A model generated the notes under the pieces. It worked only from the letters and a program-made list of their open reading frames with translations, had not been told where the DNA came from and made no database searches. A DNA stretch of 42,214 nt, taken from NCBI GenBank assembly GCA_026706445.1, contig JAPOYT010000149.1:1-42214 (forward strand). Reading direction: 5' to 3'. The position numbers and the translations under genes are program-made. This document shows positions 8,525-18,100 of the stretch, piece by piece (within the stretch, counting starts at the first letter, position 1; each line of letters begins with the position of its first letter). This DNA comes from Chloroflexota bacterium (lineage in GTDB: Bacteria > Chloroflexota > Anaerolineae > Aggregatilineales > Phototrophicaceae).

Positions 8525-9471
8525 TGGATTCGCACCCGTGGATCGAGAATCGGATAAATAATGTCAACGACAAAATTGCTGACAAAGATGATCAGCGTGC
8601 CCACGACAGCTACCGCCATGATGATGGGGTAATCGACCTTGCGAATGCCTTCGATGGTCAGCAGCCCAAAGCCAGGGATGTTCAAGATAAGTTCAACAAA
8701 CAGAGAACCGTTGATAAGAGCGATCATGATGAGACCGACGGTGGTGATGACCGGCGTCAACACCGGGCGCAGCATGTGGCGCAGGATGATTCGCGATTCT
8801 GGCACGCCTTTTGCGCGGGCGGTGGTGATGTATTGCTGGCTTTTCACTTCCAACATGGCGGAGCGCGTTTGCCGCACAATGCCAGGCAAGGGACCGATCG
8901 CGATAACGGCGACGGGCAAGATGGCATCGCGATGAAACAAGCCATTCCAGCCGTAGGGCACCGGAATCAGTTTCAGGATCAGTACAAGCAGCAAAAGCAG
9001 CATCGGCACCGTGACGAAGACGGGAATCGAGGTGACGAAGAGCACGGTGGTCACGATCAGGCGATCCAGCCAGCGATTGTGATACAGCGCCGCCAGCACG
9101 CCCAAGGCGATGCCGACCACCGCCGAAATCGCCGTCGCCGCGAAGCCCAACTGCATTGATATTGGTAATCGGAACTGCACGATCTCCAGCACCGGGCGGT
9201 CGACCTGCAGCCGAATCGAGCGTCCCCAATCGCCCTGCGCCAGCTTGTGCAAATAATTGCCGAATTGCGCGATAAAGGGCTGATCAAGCCCATACTTCGC
9301 CCGCAACGCTCGCATCACCGCTTCGTCAGTGGTGTCGAAGTCTTCTTCTTGAATGAACATCATGCGGATCGGGTCGCCCGCGCCGTAATACATCATGGCG
9401 TAGGTGACGAACAAAATAAGCAGCAGCCCAACCGACCAGCGCAAAAGACGGATTAGCAGGAATGAAGCCAT
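8521..9471 (-). CDS. ABC transporter permease, DppB/OppB type
   Basis: A 316-aa permease. The start at 9471 places MASFLLIRLLRW at the N-terminus, the usual beginning of DppB proteins; an upstream ATG at 9537 would prepend 22 hydrophilic residues. The protein has the typical first membrane helix, a periplasmic loop containing GLDQPFIAQFGNYL, and an EAA loop containing TTARAKGVPESRIILRHML. It pairs with the overlapping DppC-like protein. It is separated from the upstream substrate-binding protein gene by 296 bp filled with repeats and a strong hairpin, which may lower permease expression relative to the binding protein. Confidence 0.95.
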   Translation of the reverse strand: MASFLLIRLLRWSVGLLLILFVTYAMMYYGAGDPIRMMFIQEEDFDTTDEAVMRALRAKYGLDQPFIAQFGNYLHKLAQGDWGRSIRLQVDRPVLEIVQFRLPISMQLGFAATAISAVVGIALGVLAALYHNRWLDRLIVTTVLFVTSIPVFVTVPMLLLLLVLILKLIPVPYGWNGLFHRDAILPVAVIAIGPLPGIVRQTRSAMLEVKSQQYITTARAKGVPESRIILRHMLRPVLTPVITTVGLIMIALINGSLFVELILNIPGFGLLTIEGIRKVDYPIIMAVAVVGTLIIFVSNFVVDIIYPILDPRVRIQ

Positions 9472-9516
9472 CTGGCGCGAGTTCTTCTCTCTACCGACCA
9501 ATAATTTAGCGTTTGC

Positions 9517-9647
9517 TTGTAGACACACGCGCGACAATGCCGCCGCCCACGCAAAATACCTTGCGTCCCGCTGCGCTAAGCTCCCCTTCCCTAGCTTGCT
9601 GGGGAAGGGGCCGGGGGATGGGGTTTGCCGCCCGTAACGTAAACAGG
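9517..9647. repeat. Long dispersed repeat, copy A
   Basis: This 131-bp element recurs inverted at 26708-26838 and, enlarged, at 36827-36999. All three run from TTGTAGAC through CACGCAAAATACCTTGCG (itself an imperfect inverted repeat), CCCTAGCTTGCTGGG and GGATGGGGTTTGCCG to AACGTAAACAGG. Between the DppB and substrate-binding protein genes, the whole 9472-9767 gap is made of this copy, two hairpin repeats and short joining sequence. No transposase or gene is encoded. One frame reads through as a PLPQQAREGE-like peptide, a property shared by coding-compatible bacterial repeats. Confidence 0.85.
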
Positions 9648-9689
9648 GGCGAGCGACCTGTAGTGTCTACGCGCAGCGGTGGCTCGCCC
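9646..9689. repeat. GGGCGAG hairpin repeat with the GTGTCTACGCG loop core
   Basis: An inverted repeat with outer arms GGGCGAGC and GCTCGCCC around an enlarged loop containing GTAGTGTCTACGCG. The same loop core occurs in hairpins at 25201-25243, 26614-26656, 28438-28479 and others, showing a modular family in which simple 3-5 base loops alternate with expanded loops. Confidence 0.75.
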
Positions 9690-9713
9690 GTTCTGACTAC
9701 AGCGGGGCGCAGT

Positions 9714-9734
9714 GGGCGACTCACCGAGTCGCCC
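9714..9734 (-). repeat. Hairpin between binding-protein and permease genes
   Basis: GGGCGACTC, a 3-base loop, then GAGTCGCCC: a perfect 9-bp stem 33 bases beyond the stop codon of the substrate-binding protein gene. There is no T-tract, so it is not a standard terminator. Stable hairpins in this position commonly protect upstream mRNA and raise binding-protein output over permeases; this role is inferred from position. Confidence 0.6.
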
Positions 9735-9767
9735 CTACAGTTCGCCCAGCAAATGGGATAACCCAAG

Positions 9768-11387
9768 CTACATCCGCTCGATGTAAATCTTCCAAGGCTC
9801 GATCACGCTGACGTCAGGACCGCTGTAGTATTCCTTGACGTGCTCGCGCGCGTTGGCGCTGCGCAGCGGCTTGCCGAAGTGCATGATCACATAGTCGCCT
9901 TCGTAATGATCCTGCGCCTCGAGCGCCAGCTCACAACGGCGCGGATCATCCGGCGGCAGCGTCAAGGCTTCGTCAATCGCCGCTTCCAGCGCTTCATTCT
10001 TGTAGCCGTTCAGCATCGAGCTGCTGGGAACGGGACCAGCCGAGTGCCCGGCCGCCCACATATAGGTGGCGGCATCGGGGAAGCGAATGACCACATCGTC
10101 GCGGCTGAGATTGATCTTGTCGTAGTCATCGCCGAAACTGTTCGGATCCTGCTGGAATTCGACATTCTCGATGCCCAGGTTCTGGCGCCAGAATTCGATG
10201 ACCGCTTGCAGCGCGCGGTTGTTGAATTCGTTGCTGCCCCGCGGCGTTACGCGCAGTTTCGGCAGCATTTCAGCGCTGCCGTAGCTCGATTCGGCCAGGG
10301 CGGCTTGCGCGCCTTCGACATCATAAGGATAACCGGTCGCGTCCGGGTTCTGGCAAGTGACGATATCGTCCAGCGTCTGCGTCGTCATGACGCCGCTGCC
10401 TTCAATCGGGAAGGCGGCTTGGAAGACGGCGTTCCAGTCGACCGATTTGATCAGCGCCTCGCGCACTTTCGGGTCGCTGGTCGGCTCGCGCGTCGGCTGC
10501 ATCCAGAAGGTGTTGAAGCCGATCGCCTGGAATTGACGGAAGTAATCCGGCATTTGCGCGCGCAGCACCGACGGCGCCGGCGCCAGGCTGGCGTCGATTT
10601 GATCATTCAGCGCCATCGTGCCCACGATTGTCTGATCGGTCACGAACTGGAAGCTGACACTGTCCAGCAAGGGACCGTCTTTCCACCATTCGGGATTCGG
10701 CGTCATTTCAGCCTTCTGCTGGTCGGCGTCGAAGCTGGTGAGGATGAAGGGACCGTTGACGATTGGATTGTTCTCCGGCTTCCAGAATTCGTTGAAGCCA
10801 TGCTCCAGCACGTCTTCGGCGCGGGCGATAGCCATGTGCGCCGTGGCGATGCGCCAGAAGAAGATCGGATCCGGCAGCACCAACTCAACTTGAACGGTCG
10901 AATCATCGAGCGCCGACAAGCCGGGGACATCGACGGTCATCGCGTCTTCCGCCGCCATCTCCCGCGCATCAGCGAAGCCGGCTACATTGCCCAGATAGGT
11001 GCGGATGCGTCCCACGCTGTTGAGCGGCGCCGCTTGCACCTGCCAGGAATCAATGACTTGCTGCGCCGTGATCGACGTGCCATCGGACCAACGAGCGTCA
11101 GGGTCGACCGTAAAGGTCCAGACGGTGCTGTCTTCATTCTGGTCCCAGCCATTGAAATAACCGGTGCGCAAGTTCGAGTCGACATCAAAGTACAGCGGCG
11201 GAACCGACTGGAAGGTGATCCAGTTCTGCTGATCGCCGCCGGCGGACAGAATTTGGAAGCTGAAGTTCGCTACGCCAGACGAGCCGGTGGCGATCCGCAG
11301 CACCTGTTCGTCCTGCGCCAGCGCGCCAGTCGCGCTCATTAGTAAGACGAGAGCGACAATCAGTAAAGAAAGTAGTTTTTTGGACAT
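9768..11387 (-). CDS. ABC transporter substrate-binding protein, family 5 (Opp/Dpp type)
   Basis: A 539-aa extracytoplasmic solute-binding protein. The ATG at 11387 follows a strong ribosome binding site (GGAGGAAACG) and starts a clean signal peptide MSKKLLSLLIVALVLLMSA with a likely signal peptidase I site after ALAQ. There is no lipobox cysteine, so it appears secreted and not lipid-anchored, unusual for a monoderm. The body shows family-5 hallmarks: PPLYFDVDSN, the FTVDPDARWSDGTSITAQQV segment split by the usual binding-cleft loops, and a C-terminal region ending near EPWKIYIERM. It is first in the long minus-strand operon and defines what is imported, probably an acidic or sulfated oligosaccharide given the enzymes that follow. 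Confidence 0.95.
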   Translation of the reverse strand: MSKKLLSLLIVALVLLMSATGALAQDEQVLRIATGSSGVANFSFQILSAGGDQQNWITFQSVPPLYFDVDSNLRTGYFNGWDQNEDSTVWTFTVDPDARWSDGTSITAQQVIDSWQVQAAPLNSVGRIRTYLGNVAGFADAREMAAEDAMTVDVPGLSALDDSTVQVELVLPDPIFFWRIATAHMAIARAEDVLEHGFNEFWKPENNPIVNGPFILTSFDADQQKAEMTPNPEWWKDGPLLDSVSFQFVTDQTIVGTMALNDQIDASLAPAPSVLRAQMPDYFRQFQAIGFNTFWMQPTREPTSDPKVREALIKSVDWNAVFQAAFPIEGSGVMTTQTLDDIVTCQNPDATGYPYDVEGAQAALAESSYGSAEMLPKLRVTPRGSNEFNNRALQAVIEFWRQNLGIENVEFQQDPNSFGDDYDKINLSRDDVVIRFPDAATYMWAAGHSAGPVPSSSMLNGYKNEALEAAIDEALTLPPDDPRRCELALEAQDHYEGDYVIMHFGKPLRSANAREHVKEYYSGPDVSVIEPWKIYIERM

Positions 11388-11669
11388 CGTTTCCTCCTTC
11401 TTTGGACGATAAGTTTGTCGCATGTAAACCGACGTGCGTATTATTGCACAGTTGAACGCATAATCGCCATAGGCGAAAACGAAGCGCGTTTGTTTGGCTG
11501 CGTCGCGCCACGACGCGAACTACGCGCCCCGGTGAGTCGCCCGCAAATTATGTCATTATCCGCATTCCAGCACGGACGCCCTGCCTGCTCGCTCTTAGCG
11601 CGGCGCTTCTAAATCAGCTATACTCCCTCGCGGAAAACGAATGCGAATGCCGTAAATCGGAGAACAAGC
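11388..11669. promoter_or_regulatory. Divergent intergenic control region
   Basis: This 282-bp gap lies between two outward-facing operons and holds no gene. For the plus-strand operon a TATACT at 11621-11626 with a poor TTAGCG 18 bases upstream is the best promoter candidate. For the minus-strand operon I find no convincing pair of hexamers. AAACG-aagcg-CGTTT (11477-11491) is an imperfect palindrome of a shape used by LacI-family proteins, but it does not match the palindrome at 1045-1058. A degenerate half of the hairpin family (GTGAGTCGCCCG) is seen near 11531-11543. Confidence 0.4.
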
Positions 11670-12593
11670 ATGAGCGACTTCAGCCCGCCCGACGGCGCCT
11701 GGCCCATTCTGCTGACCGGCTTCGACGAGCATGACAACCTGGACTTGCCGGCGGTCGGCGCGCTGCTGGACTTCTACGACCGGCTAGGCCTTCCCGGCCT
11801 GCTGGCGCTGGGCCAAGCGAGCGAGATGCTGCTGCTCAATGACGACGAGCGCTTCCGCGTCGCCGAATATGTGACGGACCATCCGCGCCATAACCTGACG
11901 ATCGCGCTGGTCGGCAACTTTGGCGCAACCTTGCCCGAGCAAGCGCGCAGCCTGGGGCGCATCTTCGACCTTGGCGCTGATGTCGTCGTGGTCGCGCTGG
12001 CGCTGCTGCCGTCGGCGCAGGACCTGGGCGAACAGTTGATCGAATTGACGCGACTGGTCGCGCCGGCGGTTCGGCTGGGCATTTACGAGATTCCCGAGCC
12101 GGAACATCGCCTGCTGAGCGCGGAAGAAGTCGGCGCGGTAGCCGCGACCGATCGCTACTATTTCATGAAAGAAACCAGCCGCGATCCGGCTGCCTTCGGC
12201 GCCAAGGTTGCAGCCGCCGCCGGCTCAAAACTGAAGATCTTCCAAGCCAATCTGCAAGCGCTGCCGCCAACGCTGAAATTGGGCGCCAGCGGCTTCTGCG
12301 GCTGGATGCCGATCGTCGCGCCGGAGCTTTGCGCGCAGGTCTGCGATATGTCGCTGCCGGCCGAACTGCGGCAACTGGCGCATGACAAGCTCGTCGCCTT
12401 CAACGACGTCATGGTCGCTCATGGTTTTCCCGCTTCCGCCAAGCACATTTTGGTGCGCCGGAGCCTGCCAATACAGCCCTTCAGCCGCGCCAGCGCCACC
12501 CGCAGATTCTTCGAGATCGGCTCTTCCGCATTGGACCGCTACATCGCGCGCGAGAATCCATTTGCGCCGGTCGCGCTGACCGAACAGCACTAA
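11670..12593 (+). CDS. DapA-family lyase (second copy)
   Basis: A 307-aa class I aldolase/lyase of the dihydrodipicolinate synthase superfamily. The family residues are recognisable: GQASE at 48-52 in place of the usual GTTGE loop, Tyr139 in LGIYEIPEP, and Schiff-base Lys167 in YFMKETSRD. It is only distantly similar to the copy at 4303-5250, so it probably handles a different keto acid. GGAGA 7 bases ahead of the ATG supports the start. It heads the plus-strand operon and is followed 7 bp later by the sulfatase. Aldol cleavage of a 2-keto-3-deoxy sugar acid or a dehydration is likely; lysine biosynthesis is not supported by neighbours. Confidence 0.85.
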   Translation: MSDFSPPDGAWPILLTGFDEHDNLDLPAVGALLDFYDRLGLPGLLALGQASEMLLLNDDERFRVAEYVTDHPRHNLTIALVGNFGATLPEQARSLGRIFDLGADVVVVALALLPSAQDLGEQLIELTRLVAPAVRLGIYEIPEPEHRLLSAEEVGAVAATDRYYFMKETSRDPAAFGAKVAAAAGSKLKIFQANLQALPPTLKLGASGFCGWMPIVAPELCAQVCDMSLPAELRQLAHDKLVAFNDVMVAHGFPASAKHILVRRSLPIQPFSRASATRRFFEIGSSALDRYIARENPFAPVALTEQH

Positions 12594-12600
12594 TCCACCC

Positions 12601-13965
12601 ATGCCGCCAAATATCGCCGTCTTCTTCAGTGACGACCACGCACAGTGGGCGCTGCCCAGCTACGGCAATAGCGAAATCAGCGCGCCCAATCTCACCCGCC
12701 TCGCGGAGACCGGCGTCGTGATGCGAAACGCGTTCACGCCTTGCCCGGTCTGTTCGCCAGCGCGCGCCTCCTTCTGGACCGGCCTGTATCCCTCACAGCA
12801 TGGCGTTCATGACCATCTCGCCGAAGACGACGTAGAAGTGCAAAAGACCGACTGGCTGGCGGGCGTCCCCACGCTCGCAGATCATCTGCGCGGCGCCGGT
12901 TATACAACCGCGCTCTGTGGCAAATGGCATTGCGGCAGCGGCGAGACGCCGAAGTCCGGCTTCGATTACTGGTTCAGCGGCTGGCGCAAGACGCCGAAGT
13001 ATTTCAGCCTCAGCAACAAGTACAGCGATCAAGGCACTGTGGTCGAAAGGCGCGGCTACGACACGCAAATCTTCACCGACGCCGCGGTCAACTTCCTGCG
13101 CGCCCGTGATCAAGCACGTCCCTTCTTCCTCTTCATCGGCTACGCGGCGACGCACAATCCCTGGATCAACCGTCCCGAGCGGCTTGTCTCGCATTATCGC
13201 AGAGCCTCTTTCCGCGATATTCCCGAGGACATACCCTATCCGTATGGCCGCCCGGGGACGCATCCGGCCGCGCCGCAAGATCCGCGGGAAGCGCTGGCGC
13301 AATACTACGCATCAGTGACGATGATTGACGAGGGGCTGGGGCGGGTGCTGGACGAGCTTGTCGCGCAGCGCGAACGAGACAACACGCTCATCGTCTACAG
13401 CTCCGACCACGGGCTGAACATGGGGCATCACGGCATTTGGGGCAAGGGCAACGGCAGCGAGCCGCTTAATATGCTGGAGGAATCGATTCGCGTGCCGCTG
13501 ATTCTAAATCAGCCAGGCGCAATATACGGCGGGAAATCGCGGACCGAATTCGTCAATCATTGCGATCTACATGCGACGCTTTTGGACATTGCTCAAGCCG
13601 GTCCGTGCGACCGGACGGATTCGCCGGGAAGAAGCTACAAGCCATGCCTCAGCGGAGAAGGGCTAGACTGGGCCAACCGCTATATTGGCGAATATGGCAC
13701 AGTCCGTACGATCCGCGACGAACGCTACAAGCTCGTGCTTCGCCATGACGGCGGCGAAAACCTGCTTATCGATTTGCGCGACGATCCGCGCGAGACTGTC
13801 AACTTGTACGCCGATGAGGAACATCGGGAGCGGCGCGAAGAGATGGAGATGCAGCTCCAAGCCTTCTTCGCGCAATATGAAGCGCCAAAGCATAGCGGCT
13901 TGCTCGGCGACGACCTGCCCATCCACAACCGCCGCGAAGCCTGGCGGACGAAGCCAGAAATTTGA
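12601..13965 (+). CDS. Formylglycine-dependent sulfatase
   Basis: A 454-aa type I sulfatase. Asp11 and Asp12 (FFSDDH) begin the calcium site. Cys51 lies in C-S-P-A-R, matching the C-x-P-x-R signature in which Cys is converted to formylglycine. A later SSDHGLNMGHHG segment supplies further metal ligands. No signal peptide is visible, so it should remove sulfate in the cytoplasm, after import. Activation needs a formylglycine-generating or anaerobic sulfatase-maturating enzyme, not encoded in the window. It is placed 7 bp after the DapA-family gene and has no obvious ribosome binding site. The presence of a sulfatase in the locus suggests a marine-type sulfated glycan as substrate. Confidence 0.93.
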   Translation: MPPNIAVFFSDDHAQWALPSYGNSEISAPNLTRLAETGVVMRNAFTPCPVCSPARASFWTGLYPSQHGVHDHLAEDDVEVQKTDWLAGVPTLADHLRGAGYTTALCGKWHCGSGETPKSGFDYWFSGWRKTPKYFSLSNKYSDQGTVVERRGYDTQIFTDAAVNFLRARDQARPFFLFIGYAATHNPWINRPERLVSHYRRASFRDIPEDIPYPYGRPGTHPAAPQDPREALAQYYASVTMIDEGLGRVLDELVAQRERDNTLIVYSSDHGLNMGHHGIWGKGNGSEPLNMLEESIRVPLILNQPGAIYGGKSRTEFVNHCDLHATLLDIAQAGPCDRTDSPGRSYKPCLSGEGLDWANRYIGEYGTVRTIRDERYKLVLRHDGGENLLIDLRDDPRETVNLYADEEHRERREEMEMQLQAFFAQYEAPKHSGLLGDDLPIHNRREAWRTKPEI

Positions 13966-13993
13966 ATTGTGGTTTTCTCTGCGTTCTCTATTT

Positions 13994-14230
13994 CTTCGGT
14001 GTTCTCGGCGGTAAAGAAATCTGCGCGGCCGTTTCATCCCGCGACCTGGGTTACATCAATTTAGCAATCCGACATTGTAACGCTTGAAAGCCTCGCATGC
14101 GTGGGCGCTGCGTCTCGTTCAATCATGCGATTCCGCCAGCGATTCTTGAATTGAGTTCGAGCCAGAACTATGAAACAATCTTTCGGCGCCCTCGTTTTTC
14201 TCGGTGTACTCGGTGGTGAAAGAAATCCTT
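13994..14230. repeat. Pair of imperfect direct repeats flanking a 177-bp spacer
   Basis: About 28 bases at 13994-14021 (CTTCGGTGTTCTCGGCGG then TAAAGAAATC) recur with a few changes at 14199-14228 (TCTCGGTGTACTCGGTGG then TGAAAGAAATC). The spacer between the sulfatase and glycosyltransferase genes contains nothing else recognisable. The motif resembles tyrosine- and leucine-free C/T-rich repeats scattered in many large MAG genomes, and a related GCAGAGGCACTGAGG string occurs near 42138-42152. Confidence 0.5.
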
Positions 14231-14231
14231 G

Positions 14232-15086
14232 ATGTCTGAGTCGTCCGCGCCCATCACCTTCGTCACGTTCTACCTCGATGTCACCGACCAAACGATGGCG
14301 ACCATCCACGAGACCACCTCGACCATCACCGTGACCGAGCCGCATCGCTACATCCATACGATGTTCGCCTCGGCGGCGCGCGTTCATCCCGATTGCCGCC
14401 TGGTCATCCTGAGCGATCAACACACGCGCTTCCCGCCCCATCCCGCTGCCGAAATCATCCGCTATGAGCTGGACCCGAAGAATCCGATGATGTCCCGCTC
14501 AATCGCCTGGCTCAACTACCTGCGCCGCGCCGACGGGCATACGATCTTTCTCGACAGCGACATCCTGATCAATGGCGATCTTTCGCATATATTCGCCGAT
14601 GACTTCGCCGTCTGTTTCACCTATCGCGATGGCGACGCCAAATGGCCCATCAACGCCGGCATCAACTTCGCCCACGGTCGGCATCTCGCCAATGCCGCCG
14701 ATTTCCACGCGCGCTGGCTGGAGCGCTATCGGGCGGCGCATCACGATTACAGCGTTTGGGGCGGCGATCAGGATACCCTGCGCGAACTCTTCGCCGCGGT
14801 CGATTTCGCCCGCGAAGAACTCTTCACCCAGCCCTTCGGCGACTTCGACATCCGCTTCATCCCCTGCGCGATATACAACTTTTCCACTAAAATCGCCGAA
14901 GACATGAACGGCCACTATCCCGACGCCCGCGTCCTCCATTTCAAAGGACGCCGCAAACCTTTCATGCTGCCCTACTGGCGCAACCACATTGTGAATGATG
15001 TAGGGCGATCGGCGGTCAGCGTCGGCGGTCAGTGTCTACGCGACCTACGCGCCCCATCAGGTCGCCCGAAAGAATACAGAAAATGA
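14232..15086 (+). CDS. Glycosyltransferase, GT8-like, with a repeat-derived C-terminus
   Basis: A 284-aa nucleotide-sugar transferase. FLDSD at 106-110 gives the DxD metal-binding motif after a short beta strand. NAGINF (141-146) and GGDQDTL (177-183) resemble acceptor-side motifs, and VLHFKGRRKPF (234-244) matches the H-F-x-G-x-x-K-P motif of GT8 enzymes. There are no membrane segments. The last roughly 29 residues (from about 256) are encoded by a hairpin repeat of the window's dispersed family (15001-15068), so the original C-terminus probably ended just before. Its placement between a sulfatase and a lyase is odd for a biosynthetic enzyme; it may simply be carried in the operon. Confidence 0.8.
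   Translation: MSESSAPITFVTFYLDVTDQTMATIHETTSTITVTEPHRYIHTMFASAARVHPDCRLVILSDQHTRFPPHPAAEIIRYELDPKNPMMSRSIAWLNYLRRADGHTIFLDSDILINGDLSHIFADDFAVCFTYRDGDAKWPINAGINFAHGRHLANAADFHARWLERYRAAHHDYSVWGGDQDTLRELFAAVDFAREELFTQPFGDFDIRFIPCAIYNFSTKIAEDMNGHYPDARVLHFKGRRKPFMLPYWRNHIVNDVGRSAVSVGGQCLRDLRAPSGRPKEYRK
15001..15068. repeat. Expanded hairpin repeat inside a coding region
   Basis: Outer arms GGGCGA and TCGCCC enclose two GGCGGTCAG-type units, the GTGTCTACGCG core and a duplicated ACGCG(ACCT) element. The structure is that of intergenic copies at 26863-26936 and 28542-28609, but this one is translated as the tail of the glycosyltransferase. Confidence 0.75.
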
Positions 15087-15105
15087 GGAGACGACTGGAT
15101 TCTCA

Positions 15106-18100
15106 ATGAAAATCTTGCCCCATATCGACATCATTGAGCCCGAGCGCATCGCCGCCCTCTTCGCTGACGAGCGCAACTTCAGTTGGCGCGCCGTCGACAG
15201 CGAGCGGCTCGACAGTTGGTCGCCCGATCTCGGCTTGACCGGCTACCAGAATCCCAGCATCTACCGCGCTGGCGAAGTCGCTGCCTCCGGCATCTCATCC
15301 AGCCTGCGCCACCGCTTCTGGCAGACCGTGCAAGGGCAAGCCGACCACACCGGCGAGCGCTACATCGGCATCTTGATCTATTGCCAAGCCGGCGAGACTT
15401 GTCCGATGGACCTGCAGCTGGCGAGCAATATCATCGGCCGCGTCGAGCCGCAGCGGCATGACAACCGCCTGCACCTGATCGTTATCGACCAGCCGGTTGA
15501 ATTCATGGGCGAGATGGAGATCTTCCGCCTGACCGCGCCGGGGAAAGGCGCCTACCGCATTGAGGCTTTCGCGCTGCTGCATGAGCGTCCCGCGCCGAGC
15601 CGCTTCGCGCCCGAGATTCAAGAGGTGACGATTCGCCAATCTCATCGGAAAGACAAATGCTACAGCCATATTCACGTTCTAACGTCGCGTGTATGCAGCC
15701 TTACTGTCAACTTTCAGGTCAAGTTCGATGAGCCAAAGGATGACTATAGCTTCGACGAGACGAGCGGACCGACTAGGCTTCACAACATATTCACCGAATT
15801 TGGCGCTGCGCGGCGGATTATCGCCACAATCACCGCTCATGAAGAGTCAGGCGCAACGGACTTGCGAACCATAGAGTTTTCGGCGACAAAGCCAAAGCCG
15901 CCGGAAAGGGACGAGCTCATCGTTCCCGCTGAGTTAATTAACTTGGGCGCGGCGGATCAGGCCGGTCTTCCTCTCCAATTCGGCCTGCCGCTGGCGCAGG
16001 GCGCGCTCTACGAGCCGGAGCATGGCTTCATTCAAGCGGACGGCGAACGCATCCCCGCCTTGCCGCAAGTGTTGGCGCGCTGGTCCGACGATTCCGCCCG
16101 CTGGCTGTTAATCCGATCTCAGGCGCCGGCTGGATTGGCTGGCAGCGGCTCGCTTGCGGCGACTGTGCATATCAACGGCGAAGACAGCGCGCCCGAAATC
16201 TGCGAGGGATTCGACGGCGATCTCGCTGAAGCCGCCAGATTCACTTTGCGACCGCGCAAGGACGAAGGCGATCATCGGCCTGCCTTCATGTCCCTCTCCG
16301 ATTGGCGCTTTGACGCGATGCTCAGCAACGGCATGGCGCTCGCGTCAGCGCTCAACACGGAGCCAGATTCTATTCGTGGCGGCGCCGCAACTGTCACCGT
16401 CGACCACCAAGACGACGATGGCATCGCCCACCTGCGCAGCCATCTGCGCCTGCAATTCTACCCCGACCAAACCTTCGTCAAGCTTTACCATCGCCTCGAA
16501 GTCATCAGCCCGGCGCTGGCGCCCGCGCAAGGCGGCCACATCCCCGCTGACTGCCCGGCCGACATGCGCCAGAACATCGTCGGCGAAAGCGGCGAAGAAA
16601 GCGCCCTGCTCAAGCTGCGCTCGTTTTCGCTGCATATCCCCTTTGCCGGTATCAAATCTGTCCGGCATGGCGGCGAAGAATGGCGCTTGGGCGGTAAGAC
16701 CTGGGGGCTGCGCCATGATCACGATTTGGCGCATACCATAAACGGCGAAGAGCGCGAGGGCCGCGCCAACGGTCATATCCGCGTCGAAGGCGAGGCGGCT
16801 TCGCTGGGCATCGGCCTCCGAAACTTTTGGCAGACCTACCCAAAGGCGCTAACGGCGGGCGGCGGCGGTATCGACATCGCGCTTTTCCCCGAGCGCCGCG
16901 GCCTCGAATTGCCCGGCGACGAAGACGCGCCCCATCGCCTCTACTTCTGGCTTGATGAAGGCGGATACAAGCTCAAAGCGGGCATGGCGCTCAGCAGCGA
17001 AATTTTGCTCGATTTCGGCGCGGGCGATCCCGCCGTGTTTGACTGGCTGGAGCATCCGCTGATGGTCCGCCCCGATATCGATTACGTCAACAGCACCGGC
17101 GCCCTCAATCCGATTGGCGCGCGCCGCGATTCCGCCCTGCCCAATTATGAGGAACTCGCCGACCTCGCCATACGCTCCTTCTACGACGATCAAGAGCATT
17201 ACCGCGCCTTCGGGCAGGTCAACTTCGGCGATTGGTACGGCGAGAGCGGCTGGTCCTGGGGCAATAACGAATACGACCCGGCTTATGTCGGCTACACCGA
17301 ATTCCTGCGCGGCGGCGATCCGAGCTGGGCGCGCTGGGCGGCCGATTCGGCGCGCCACCTGGCTGACGTTGACACCATCAACTACTCCAGCGATCCCGCT
17401 CAGATCGGCGGACAAGCGATGCATATCGCGGGCCACCTCGGCGGATACCTGCCGCCTTTCTTCCGCAGCAAGATGCGCGGCACCAGCGCCGGACCGGCTC
17501 ACATGTGGGTCGAGGGACCGCTGCTGCACTATCTGATGACCGGCGACGAATTCGTCTACGACTCCCTTTGCAAGACTAAGCAGTGGCTCATTCAGAATCA
17601 ACGGCTTGACCACTATGAATACAAGAGCGCGCGCGACTCCGGCTGGCACTTGATTCACCTGACCATGCTGGCGGCGGCGCTGGACGACCCCGATTGCCTG
17701 AACGCCGCCCGCATCATCGTCGAGCGCGTCCTCGAACGGCAGGCGCCCGGCGGCGGCTGGGAGCGCGTGCTGGGCGAGCCGCACTGTGGCTGTGGTTTCC
17801 CCCGCTGCCAGGGCGAAGCTGGCTTCATGGTCTGCATCTTGGTCTCCGGCTTGATGCGCTTCCATCGGCTGACCGGCGACGCCGCTGTCGCCGACGCCAT
17901 CATCGGCGGCGCGCGCTGGCTGATCCGCGAAACCTTTGATGACGCCAGCGGCTACTTCCGCTATACTTCCTGCCCGAAGCGCTCGCTTGGCGGCAATTAC
18001 CAATGTACCCAGTGGGTGATGGAGGGCTTGGCCGCCGCCTGGGAGCTATCGGGCGACCGCGAAATAGGACGTCAACTGAAGCGCGGATTAGCCACCATTG

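Noticed and set aside
9840..11342. Long open frame (500 codons) on the plus strand opposite the substrate-binding protein gene
   Set aside because: It is an antisense shadow produced by GC-rich codon use. The minus-strand protein has a signal peptide, a good ribosome binding site and family motifs; the plus-strand frame has none.
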